Shown: piece by piece, positions 24,495 through 34,276 of the stretch
Layout: each line of letters begins with the position of its first letter
Numbering within the stretch: position 1 is the first letter of the stretch
NCBI GenBank assembly: GCA_003254905.1
Contig: QANU01009600.1
Coordinates: 65,472-129,471 of the forward strand
DNA from: Nissolia schottii
Taxonomy: Eukaryota > Streptophyta > Magnoliopsida > Fabales > Fabaceae
DNA: 64,000 bases
Direction of reading: 5' to 3'
Translations under genes and position numbers: made by a program
Notes under the pieces: generated by a model
Databases searched by the model: none
The model's input: the letters and a program-made list of their open reading frames with translations, nothing else
Told to the model about the DNA's origin: nothing

Positions 24495-25424
24495 ATGAAC
24501 GGAAGGAACAGCAGGTTTCCGTTTACTCCATCACAGTGGCAAGAGCTGGAACACCAAGCTCTCATCTACAAGCACATGGCTTCAGGTACCTCCATCCCAC
24601 CTGATCTTCTATTCACCATCAGAAGGACCTATTTGGACGCTCCTCCTTCGTCTTCAAGCCTTTTGCCTCACCACCACCCACAACACTGTAAGTCCTCTAA
24701 CTAATTCTCTCTCTCTCTCAACGTCACGCAAGTCTCACCTTCGTTAAGCTTAAGTTAATTGGAGAGCATATATTTTATCAAATAATGTTACAAATACACT
24801 CAATTTTATGCATCCATACATACATCAGTAATAATGCTCAAATTTTATTCTTATGAATGCACAAATATTACAAATTTATAGATGATATTCTCAATTATAT
24901 TTAATTAAGTGCATAAATTTTATGTATATAAGCATAAGATGTATGTATGGTGTATATTTTTTAGTGTGCGTGTAGCAAGACTCGTCCGCTGATTTAAATC
25001 TCTCCATGTGTGGCAGTTGGGTGGAACTACCTGCAGATGGGTCTGGGAAGAAGAATAGACCCAGAGCCAGGCAGGTGCAGGAGAACCGACGGGAAGAAAT
25101 GGCGGTGCTCGAAGGAGGCATGCCCTGATTCTAAGTACTGTGAGAGGCACGTGCACAGAGGCAAAAACCGTTCAAGAAAGCCTGTGGAAGTTTCCAAAAC
25201 AACAAGAAGCACAAATGTTTCTTCTTCTTCTTCTTCTTCTTCATCAATCACTAAACACATCCCTGCTGCGTCACTAACAACCCCTTATCACCACTCTCTC
25301 CCCCCTCAACGTTCTTGCGACGGTTCCTATCGTCAGCTTCCATCAAGAAGAGCTGCTGGATTGTCATTAGAAGAAAACAGTGCTCCCTTGTTTCTTGACA
25401 CTGGCTCTTGCTCCCACCCCAACA
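24495..25424 (+). CDS. GRF: Growth-regulating factor transcription factor, 3' end lost in gap
   Basis: GRFs are plant transcription factors that pair with GIF co-activators to drive cell proliferation in young organs. Exon 1 (24495-24687) encodes the QLQ domain, [20 protein letters not shown], which contacts GIF. Exon 2 (25017 to the gap) encodes the WRC domain: [20 protein letters not shown] with the C-C-C-H zinc-binding spacing completed by [12 protein letters not shown], followed by a basic nuclear-targeting stretch. A serine run (about 25218-25245) follows. The layout and the [12 protein letters not shown] lead-in fit the GRF5/6 type. About 200 residues are visible; typical members have 300-400. 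The sequence beyond the gap shows no GRF C-terminus, so the model is partial. The start chosen is MNGRNSRF; an in-frame upstream ATG at 24438 would add a phenylalanine-rich stretch unlike the family. Confidence 0.88.
24786..24978 (-). repeat. Right arm of the inverted repeat, in GRF intron 1
   Basis: Reverse-complement copy of 24074-24286, ending about 38 bp before the acceptor of GRF exon 2 (25016). The two arms enclose exon 1 and its splice donor. Both arms look like copies of one short non-autonomous element inserted in opposite directions. Confidence 0.8.
25168..25189 (+). promoter_or_regulatory. miR396 target site
   Basis: CCGTTCAAGAAAGCCTGTGG plus AA, at the end of the WRC-coding region (residues RSRKPVE), is the conserved miR396 complementary site of GRF messenger RNAs. 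In this family miR396 cleavage restricts GRF expression to young tissue. The site appears intact. Confidence 0.9.
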
Positions 25425-25554
25425 NNNNNNNNNNNNNNNNNNNNNNNNNNNNNNNNNNNNNNNNNNNNNNNNNNNNNNNNNNNNNNNNNNNNNNNNNNNN
25501 NNNNNNNNNNNNNNNNNNNNNNNNNNNNNNNNNNNNNNNNNNNNNNNNNNNNNN
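25425..25554. other. Assembly gap (130 N)
   Basis: A run of unknown bases interrupts GRF exon 2. The flanking sequence after the gap does not continue the GRF coding sequence in a recognisable way, so the real missing stretch may be longer than 130 bp. Confidence 1.
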
Positions 25555-26137
25555 CCACCACCGAACGGCGCCAGACCACTACCTAAATACATCGTTTTGT
25601 CATAGGTGTTTTTGTAAAAATATATTGTAATCTTGGGAATGTTGTTAAGAGTTCAATTTGAAATTAAATGCTTTCAAAACATATTCATGGGAAAGCTTTT
25701 TCTAGGAATAGCATTCATGAGAATAGGATTCCCGAAAATAAAAAAGATTTCGCGAACCACTTGCTCCCTAAGAAACTTTGAAGTAGTGGATAAGACTTAA
25801 CTACTTTTAACTATGTAATGTGATAACATAAAATTGAATAATAATATAAAATTACTTTGCCATGTCACTGCATAAAAATTAATATATATAGTCATAATAT
25901 AATATATATATATATATATAATCATAATAATAGTAACAAGATAAAAATAAATAATAGTAAAAATAATAAAAATTAAACTAAATAAAAAAGTACAAATATA
26001 ATAACTATAACATAAATAAATAATCGTTGTAGTCGTGTTGTAATAACAATAATAATAGCTAGTGTGTTGAAGTGGTGGTGGTGATAGAAGTCACAACGAA
26101 TGTGGTAGTGGTGGTGACAACAATAGTCGGTGGTTGT
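25555..26137. other. AT-rich region after the GRF gap
   Basis: No gene recognised. It contains a TATATA microsatellite around 25903-25920 and ATAATA-rich sequence. Confidence 0.4.
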
Positions 26138-26444
26138 TGTAACATCCCGCTTTTTTCCCTAGTAAAGATTTCATAAATTAAATAGCGGAAACAAGCCCTC
26201 ACACAAGCTTTTAGGTCAAAATGTTTGTAGAAGAAATTCTGCTCAATTTCATGAAATCCTGTAAACACTAAAACGGATCATTTTTGTCCTCCAAGTGCAA
26301 CGGTATATCTAAGGTATCTGTAAAATATAAGGTTACGGAAGAAAGTTGACAAATACCTTAGATTAACTCAAATCCTATACGAGAAAAATTAGTAGATCAC
26401 AAAGACGCAATTAGAATATTTTTCGGATAACCGTATGCGAAGTA
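26138..26444 (+). mobile_element. Truncated 5' end of a TGTAACATCCC-family LTR
   Basis: It begins TGTAACATCCCGCTTTTTTC. It matches, in reverse, the right end of the LTR at 28997-32945, for instance around AATACCTTAGATTAACTCAA and AGAAAAATTAGTAGATCACA. It stops after about 307 bp, where a second LTR start occurs. Confidence 0.6.
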
Positions 26445-26860
26445 TGTAACATCCCGAATTTTTTCCTTATGGAGATTTTGCTTAAATTCTAATTTCACTT
26501 AATTAAAAGCACATTAGCGGCAATTATTTGGACTGAAAAAATTATTTAGAAAATTAATTGCTTCCAAATGCCAGTCAAATAATTGTTTCTCAATCTTGCG
26601 GAGTGCCACAAGGTCCGTGCTAAAATTCGTCGAAAACTGGGATTTCGGTAAGCACCTAAACTATCTGTGAAAATTACCCTCCGGGCAATAAATTCACGAA
26701 TACCTTGACCTGACATACCCCGATGACCAGGAAAATTTGTAAATTGCGAATACATGTCCGAAATATTTTTAGAACATCTATTCATGAACAAATTACGATC
26801 GAACTTGATCAAAATTGAACATATGGCCATAGCCATTATCTGGAAAAAAAAATAGAACGG
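26445..26860 (+). mobile_element. Second truncated TGTAACATCCC-family LTR start
   Basis: It begins TGTAACATCCCGAATTTTTT directly after the previous fragment. A later stretch (GAACTTGATCAAAATTGAAC) matches the same family. The 3' end of the LTR is not found. Tandem starts in one orientation suggest an LTR inserted at the end of another, or a deletion between two. Confidence 0.55.
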
Positions 26861-26977
26861 AAAAGGCAAAGAAAGACACGAATAGGAAACGGTATATAGT
26901 AAATATTATCATAATAATACAAAGTAATAATAATATAGCATAATATAATATTAGGACATACATATACACCCCTTGAG

Positions 26978-27436
26978 TAGGGGTGTCAAAACGGGCGGGC
27001 CCGGCCCATTTAGGCCCGCCCGTTAAGGCCCGGCTCGTTAAGGCCCGCGGGCCTAAACGGGCCGGGCCAAAAATATGCATATTTTTCAAGCCCGGCTCGT
27101 TTATGGTCGGTCTGCGGGCCTAAACGGGCTGCCCGCTAACCCATTTATTTTTTAAAAAATATTTAAAAATTTAAAAAAAATTCAAAAAAGTCTAAAAAAA
27201 GTTCAAAAAAATTCAAAAAATTCAAAAAAAATTATTTAAAAATTATTTTTAAAAAATTCACAGGTAAACGGGTCAGCCCGCGGGCCAAACGGGTCGGGCC
27301 TAAACGGGCCAGGCTTAAACGGGCCGGTCCAATTTTTTTTCAAATTTTCACGGGCCTATTTTTTGCATGTAAAGCCCGTCCATTTAACCGGGTAAACGGG
27401 CCGGGCAAACGAGCCGGGCCCATTTTGACAGCCCTA
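26978..27436. mobile_element. hAT-type MITE with perfect 8-bp target duplication
   Basis: The left terminus is TAGGGGTGTCAAAACGGGC. The right terminus, read on the minus strand, is TAGGGCTGTCAAAATGGGC. The element is flanked by CCCTTGAG at 26970-26977 and again at 27437-27444. Eight-base duplications and these ends fit the hAT superfamily. The interior is unusual: repeated GGCCCGTTTA/CGGGCC blocks separated by a poly-A/T core at about 27145-27250. No protein is encoded. Confidence 0.85.
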
Positions 27437-27444
27437 CCCTTGAG

Positions 27445-27776
27445 ATAAGAGACAAAGGACGAAAAATAAGATACGTAAGACGTACATATATATGCATCCC
27501 CCCTGGAAGCAAGAAAATCAAAGCACAGTAGGAGAATACAGCATATGCTAATATATAAACTTATAATAACATTTAATAATATATTATATAATAATATAAT
27601 AATAAAATAATAGTGATAATAAGTAACAGGGGCTGTTACGAATATATATATATATATATAAAAAAATAAAAGTAAGTATATGTATATATTAATATAATAT
27701 AATATAATAATATAAAATAATAATTATAAGTGTAACAATGGCCGAATGGCCACTGCAAACGTATATAGATATATTC

Positions 27777-27817
<41 letters not shown>

Positions 27818-27946
27818 CTTCACACGTTCACCATTTCTGATTGACATTGTTTCTTTCTTCTTCTTCTTCTTCACCTCCCTTCTTCTCTCTAGTGTTTAGA
27901 AAAAATATAATGTTAGTGTGTAGTGTCTAGATAAAAAATAGTAAAT
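27445..27946. other. AT-rich spacer
   Basis: Simple-sequence rich, including pure AT runs near 27640 and at 27781-27814. No gene is recognised until the plant-mobile-domain fragment at 27947. Confidence 0.5.
27781..27814. repeat. (AT)n microsatellite
   Basis: Seventeen AT dinucleotides. Confidence 0.9.
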
Positions 27947-28996
27947 ATGGTAAGGCCTCAAAAGGAGGATAATACTGTGAACTCTATCTTACATACATTA
28001 GAAGTAGTTATTCAACGTAATGAGGTTTGTATTTAAACGTAATATTATTAATGTTACATTTTATTTTTATTATTTTTAAGTATGTCGTTAAAAAGTGTGA
28101 CATGAAATATGTTCTACACATGCCTTACTATTAAGTGAGGCATGAAGTATTCTCTACACTTGCCTTACTATTAGGATCATGTGTACCAGAAACGTGCGCT
28201 TATTTTGGCATTTAAACAAATTTATTGATAATTACCTGTTATTTGTTTATAATTTTTAAGTATGTTGTTAAAAAGTGAGACATGAAGTATACTCTAGACT
28301 TGCCTTAGTATTAGGATCCTGTGTACCAGAAACGTGCGCTTATTTTGACATTTAAAAAAATTTATTGATGATTACATGTTATTCGTTTATTATTTTTAAG
28401 TAAGTTATTAAAAAAATGAGACACAAAGTATGCTCTACACTTGCCTTACTATTAGGATCCTATGTACCAGAAAAGTGTGCTTACTTTGACATTTAAAAAA
28501 AATTATTGATAACTACCTATTTTTTGTTTTTTAATAATTGTATTATTACAGGAGGGGCGAGTGTTACAAACTAGACACAAGAATTTTGAGCCACCGAATC
28601 CCCTGATGCGATCCTATCTAGAAAATGCTAATTTATATATTATCTTCAATGCCTAATATGCTAATCAACCAAGAGCTTATTCCTGCGTTTGTGGAGCGTT
28701 GGAGATCAAAGGCGCATACATTTCATCTAGCTCACGACAAGTGTACGGTGACATTGCAAGATGTGACAATGTTATTTGGGCTTGGATGTGATGGTGAAGC
28801 CGTAATAGGACCTGAGACAATATTCATGGTACCATCCCTCAAAAATTTGTATCAGGAAACACTTGGAATAATTCTTAGTCCTCATGATATGAAAGGATCT
28901 TTCATATCTATGGTGTGGCTATGTGACTATTTTGGTGTTGATATTTGTGATGGTATTGACAAACATGACATGCAGCAGATACTATAGTGGTATGCT
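27947..28996 (+). pseudogene. Plant mobile domain (PMD/MAIN-like) gene fragment
   Basis: The PMD occurs in MAIN-like host genes and in transposon-encoded proteins. Inferred exon 1 is 27947-28024 (MVRPQKEDNTV...), with a GT donor. Inferred exon 2 starts at 28552 after ATTATTACAG. Exon 2 first reads NFEPPNPLMRSYLENANLY, then shifts by one frame at about 28620 into a 120-codon frame. That frame holds LIPAFVERWRSKAHTFHLAH, VTLQDVTMLFGLGCDGEAV and MVWLCDYFGV, the PMD signature (ERWRPETHTFH, TLQDVxxLLGLxxDG). A TAG follows at 28986-28988, just before the LTR inserted at 28997. No continuation was found beyond that LTR. The shift, the stop and the insertion indicate a dead copy. Confidence 0.6.
28077..28525 (+). 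repeat. Three tandem copies of an about 141-bp unit
   Basis: The landmark ATTAGGATCCTGTGTACCAG occurs near 28170, 28310 and 28452 with small changes. Each is followed by AAACGTGCGCTTATTTTG and preceded by GACATGAAGTAT...CTTGCCTTA. The array lies wholly inside the inferred intron of the PMD fragment. Confidence 0.85.
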
Positions 28997-29846
28997 TGTA
29001 ACACCCCTACTAACTGCCCACACTATAGTAGTAAGCAATGCCCACAGGGTTGTTATCTGCTTTGGTTGGGTTATTTCTAGCCCCTATTTTTAGCTTTGCA
29101 AATAATTCCTACTAAAAAATATGGGCCGTTTTGAAATCTTTTCCTTCCCTCTGTTAATGAATAAACTATGAGCCATACGTGTTCGAGAAATCATATAGAT
29201 ATTTAAGCGATAGAGTCCAATGGACTTAAGCGATAACTAATCCATCGCCGATTCATACAAAATATTCCATGATCTATATAGAAATATACATATGTACATA
29301 CATATCGTTAACGGTCCACTAGACAGTTTAACTCTTACATAATACAAAACAATAGTCGTCGCCTTAGTGCGCAGATCGGAACTGGTTATCCTTCGCCTTC
29401 ACTGGAGCTTCCTGACCTCACGTTCTACGCCTCGTCTTTTTTAGGTATACCAGTCGTCCATGTCTGGAACCATAAAGGAGTGGGGTTGAGAACACTTGCA
29501 TCCTCAATGGGGTTCTTTGGGGCATAACTACTCGTTCTTTACTCAATTATGATTCCGCCGCTCAGGGGGTCTCTAGATGTCATAACTTACTAAAATCCCT
29601 ACTGATTATTATCCGTTCTAGTCTTGAGCAGCCCTATCTATATTACTAGGTGATCAGGGGAAATCTAATCTTGTTTTACCTATTTATAGGTTTTCGCGTT
29701 TTCTATTCCTAACCGTTTGGGTATCGTGTCCTCTGATCACATACCCACGCAACCTATACTCTAGGGGCAACCTCTTGATACTGTGTCACTTGGCATGCCC
29801 AAACACATAGATACATATACTTATATATACATAGTTACTAACTTAG

Positions 29847-31003
29847 TGTTACCAAGTGGCTTCAAATACACAAGAGGGGGGGTGAATTGGGTATTGGGTG
29901 ATTTTTAAATTCTTTGCTTAGTTGTCAAGTAGCTACCAAATATTGATTCAATTTGAAGATAAGTAGTGTAAGAGATAGTCTAAAGCATGCACAAACTAAA
30001 GAGTTTAAGGGATAGAGAGAATGCAAACTCGATTTATCCTGGTTCAACCACCCTTGTGATCTACCTCCAGTCCCCAAGCAATCCGCTCAAGATTTTTCCA
30101 CTATTCTTCAAGCTTGAAACTTAGGTGCTTGATGACCTTTACAAGATGAGCACTCTACTTGAGCCTCACAACAAATTCCCTTAGGGATACCACCCTAATC
30201 ACTTGAGAGGGATACCTCACCCTCTTTACAAGATAATGATTTGTGTTTGAATGGAAACTCTCTTTTAGAGTAGATAATACAATTTGAAGGCCTATAGGTG
30301 TGTATGTATGAAACTCTCTCTTTTTCTCAAATAGATGGCTCAATGAATTTGATTAATGAAGAAGAGAATGTTAGGTGTTATGGAATTAATGTTCAACCTC
30401 TTCTTGGTGAGTTTGATGCGTATTTATTTAGCCCAAAATGATCCTAGCCGTTGTGCATTTAATGCATCTGAAGTCAGCAATCAGAACTAGCCGTTTTTCA
30501 GCTCAGAACTCGATCCATTCGAATGGCCCATTCGAATGTCTCACCTAATATAGCCGTTAAGCATTAAATGCGCCTGAGACATTCGAATGGATTTAGGTCA
30601 GCCATTCGAATGTATCTTGCTGTACTGAGATCACCGAGGCATAAAACCCTAGACATTCGATTATCCCATTCGGATTACCTTTGTTCATAAGACATTCGAA
30701 TGTCTTGTTCATCAGACATTCGAATGGATCTATATGATTCAATCGAATGTCTCTAGGGTTTTGTTCAAACTCATTCTTTCTCTTCTTTTGTTTGATTCTT
30801 TGGTTTTGTTTGAAATATTCTTTAAGGTAAGAATCAAAATTCCTTTCTAAGAGCCATCTAAAGGAGCTTAAGATGAGAGTTTGGATATACATCACCTTTA
30901 ACACATTTCCTAGATCCTATAACTAGATATTTTTGAGCTTTCTTGGACCTTTGGAAACTTGCTTCATTTGTCTTCATCAAAACATTCTTCATGAGCATTC
31001 ACA
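29847..31003 (+). mobile_element. Nested solo LTR with 5-bp target duplication
   Basis: It starts TGTTACCAAGTGGCTTCAAA and ends TCATGAGCATTCACA. It is flanked by CTTAG at 29842-29846 and 31004-31008. About 30 bp in is AAGAGGGGGGG followed by TGAATTGGGTATT, shared with the LTR that begins at 63794. It is 1157 bp with no protein frame. It carries a cluster of CATTCGAATG palindromes. Confidence 0.8.
30515..30760. repeat. CATTCGAATG palindrome cluster 1
   Basis: Exact CATTCGAATG occurs at about 30516, 30529, 30580, 30603, 30691 and 30717, with near-matches between (ATTCGATTATC, CATTCGGATT, CAATCGAATG). The cluster lies inside the nested solo LTR. Confidence 0.9.
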
Positions 31004-31657
31004 CTTAGCACTCCATCACATATCTTATGCATGCAAGGAATATAGGCTCTTTTTTGCGTCTTGTCAGGCTCACCTGACGGTGTCGCGCTACTCTTGATCT
31101 AACTGCTGGTTCACACCTCCTCATACACCTTGGGACTCGTCCTTTGGTGGTGCACGACTTAACCTTTTATGTCTGTTCCTCGAGGCAACATGACTCCACC
31201 GCTCACCGAGTGGTCTGCCCTGACAGCGAGACCGGAAGCGGACAAAAGTTTGACTGCCATTCAGTTCTTTCTGTTCTTCTTTGGCGTGGCCGTAGACTTG
31301 CTGAGAGGGGCTTTCCTACTAATATAACTAGGTTTTGACTTCGAGGTATTCCGAACACTCAGTGGTTGGAACTTGTCTTAAGACTTTGTTAACCTCTGGT
31401 TTTTACCTAAGTTCATTCTTAATCTTTGAAATGCTTAGGTGACATACTTCTAGCGTGCTAGGGTTGCCCTAACGTCCTACGACAACCAAATCCTCATGAT
31501 GCATGATACACAAGTACAACACATAGTTCCACAATCATTCTTATAAGTATATACACGTACACCACATGGCTAAGTGCTTGTTGAAACCTGCGGGTCCATG
31601 AAAGTCCATAAGTTGCCTAAAAGCTTTGCTTGTGGGATCTAGACACTTAGGGTTTCA

Positions 31658-31784
31658 GGCCGCTTAGTGCCCTATCTTAGCCGCTCAGCGGACCCTGAAT
31701 CCTCATAGTCACAGACCTGGAGTTCACATGAGCCACAAGCTTGAGAACCCTAAAACTAGCCAAGCAGCTCAGTGCCCTGGGCGT
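31658..31784. repeat. CCGCTCAGCGG palindrome cluster
   Basis: GCCGCTTAGTGCCC, CCGCTCAGCGG (31681-31691) and GCAGCTCAGTGCCC are spaced along this stretch of the solo LTR. It lies downstream of the landmark CCTCATGATGCATGAT, at the place where the related LTR at 54710-57079 has CATTCGAATG palindromes instead. Confidence 0.6.
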
Positions 31785-32945
31785 GCACCTAAAACTTGCT
31801 TTGTTTCACTTCTTGCACAATCTTTCAAAACTAATCTCAAGCACAACTTTTAGGGTTTTCCCCACACTTTCCGACAAGCCCAATATCACATATTCCAACT
31901 CAAATAAAACATAGAATCATTCACGAATCATAACCCTAGCTTCTAGCACATAATACATGGCACTTTCCTAACATCACATAAGCAACCACAAGACCACCAA
32001 GAGGTGATTCAAACTAGTTTTACCCACAATCCACATAAACCTAACATAAACGATCATGAAAGCCACATAGACAGTGGAAGATTGGTTTACCCACCTGCAC
32101 AGTTACTGCTAATAGTTCCCCAAATCTGTACATAATCCAACTTACTCTGGTGCTTCCAAGATCTTGCTAGGCTAGGTATTTAAGAGTTTTATTCAAGGAA
32201 TCTAAGAGGATTTTCTTAGGGTAAGATTAGGGGAATTAGGGCTAGTCTGTGTGTAGTGAGATTTCTGTGTTGGTAACGATTGAGTGTGTAAACGGACAGA
32301 GTTTTGGTAAGGTTTCTTCTATGTAGTTTTTTGAAGACTCCATGAGCGTATTTATAGCCAAAGGCCATGAAATTATCTTCCCAAAATGCCCTTGGAGGTT
32401 AACTCCAACTTTGTCCTTGATGACATAAGCGATGATGTCATGTAGTGCTTAGTCATGAGCTTAGTCACCAATTTCATGATTAAGGTTGAATTTGACTTGC
32501 TAAGTGGCACACTTCATGGCCATGTATTCTTGGTGTGTCTTGGACAAATTTGTGGCCAAGATTTTAGGGCCAAATACTGATCAATTTTGATCGTGTTTGG
32601 TCGTTAGCTGTTCCGGTACTTCACGTACAGGTTTCCTAAAAATATATTTTGATCATACTATTGTGATATCCTAATTTTTCTAATGAGAAATTTAAGTTTA
32701 TCCAAGGTATTTGCACTTTTATTTTCATAAAAGTGTTCTTTACTAATACATTTGATGCATAATTAAATTTTGGGGACGAAAGGTAATAAATCCGATGTCT
32801 ACGAATTTTCGCAAAATCGTTAACTATTACCTTATTTGGCACTTTTGGGAGATAAAATTGAGATTTGAAATTCTTGTCTAATTATATTACTTGTATATCT
32901 ATTTATTATGCGAAATCTTTGTAAGAGAAAAATCGAGATGTTACA

Positions 32946-34095
32946 CTAAGAAAAGGAATGTATTGGAGAAGAGAATGGATGGAAGAAGAAGCAGTTGGAG
33001 TGATCGGTTTTGGGGGAGGAATTTTGCCAATTTTGAGTGAAATAAATGAATGAAAAATGGAATAGTGTAATAGTGTAGCATAGTAGAAAGTATGGGTTAA
33101 GGTATGGTGATGGTGATGGGTGTAAGAAGGTTAGTGGTGAGGTTATGGACTTGTGTAAGGTTGAAGCATATCGAGTTCATAAAATGTAGAACTCTGTAAA
33201 TGTTAGACCTAAATCCTGTTTAATATAGGGTGCAAAAACAGGAGAGGAATTAGTAGATTTTGGAAGAAAAATAATAAATCTTCAAACTATTTAGCCTAAT
33301 TATCTTCCTTAACCACCGCATAAAACTACTAAAGCAAAATAAGAAAAAAAATATTAGTTAAATATCATTCATAACAATTATTAGTAAGATAATTATATAT
33401 TGAGATTTTAGGGTTAATGAAAGGAAAGGGAGGGTTGTGCGAGATTTTACGAGTTTATATAATACCAACTAATTTAACTTGAGATACAGTGACTACCCCT
33501 CGCAACAAATATCGCTTTAGAAAGGGAACAAGTTTGCCAATCACTAAACCAACCTTATGTTAGTATCTAAGAAGCACGAACACCGTCATATTCCCATGTT
33601 TGACACACTGCGAACACTAACACAAAAAAACTCATCTAACACGTCACAAATTTAAAAGTGTTAAAATAAAAAATTCATAATTAACTGTGTCCAAAGATAT
33701 CCGAGCTATATCCGAAAGTTTGAGTCGTGTACCTGTCGTGTCTGAATAAAAAATATTTTAAATATTAAATAATTTAAAATAATAAGAACCCTTAAAAAAT
33801 TAATAAATATTGACATATGAAAGTATATTAAATGTCTCATTTTGAAAGGGATTTAAAAAATATAAAAAATTAGTAATTTGATATTAATAAAAATATTAAG
33901 ATATTGTAAATAATTTTATACCTATATATACCATGTCTGTGTCCAATCAAATTTTAAAAACAATGCGTCTCAATATCAGTACTTCTTAGGCTACCTTGTG
34001 TTGGTAAAAGATAAGCTTGAGTTCTAATTTAAATGGTAGAAGGTATTTGAGGGTGCATATTTTGTTTTACATTTGACAAAAAAGAAGCTTTTCTG
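32946..34095. other. Intergenic region downstream of CTR9
   Basis: AT-rich, with no gene recognised. A segment at about 33580-33990 contains ATCCGAGCTATATCC-type repetitive sequence of unknown family. Confidence 0.4.
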
Positions 34096-34101
34096 TTTAT
34101 T
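34096..34101 (-). promoter_or_regulatory. Candidate poly(A) signal of CTR9
   Basis: AATAAA on the minus strand, about 176 bp after the CTR9 stop codon. Confidence 0.45.
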
Positions 34102-34276
34102 GCATTGCCACAAGCTAACAAAAAAAAAATTGGCCTTCTGAAATAGAGGAATTTTAAGTATATGTACACATTAGCAGCTGAGAAGAATCACAACACAGTA
34201 TAAACAACGCCGGCACTGGAAGTAAGCGTTTGACTGATATACATGTCTCACCTGTACAGCTAGAACTTTAATACTG

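Larger units (their letters stand above)
28997..32945 (-). mobile_element. TGTAACATCTC-family solo LTR (minus), with a nested LTR
   Basis: The plus strand reads TGTAACACCCCTACTAACTG at the left and GAGATGTTACA at the right. On the minus strand the LTR therefore starts TGTAACATCTC and ends GGTGTTACA. Removing the nested LTR at 29847-31003 leaves about 2.8 kb. There is no primer-binding site next to the left end and no coding region, so it is a solo LTR. The left half matches 50721-51700 and the right half matches 57080-57863. A target duplication is not evident (ATGCT left, CTAAG right). Confidence 0.65.

Noticed and set aside
30515-30760. CRISPR-like or regular satellite array from the repeated CATTCGAATG
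   Set aside because: The spacing is irregular, the unit is only 10 bp, and the host is a plant LTR.
30515-30760. Heat-shock elements from TTCGAA cores
   Set aside because: Heat-shock factor sites need TTC and GAA separated by two bases (TTCnnGAA). Here they are adjacent.
28997-32945. Target-site duplication for the outer solo LTR
   Set aside because: The flanking five bases differ (ATGCT and CTAAG).
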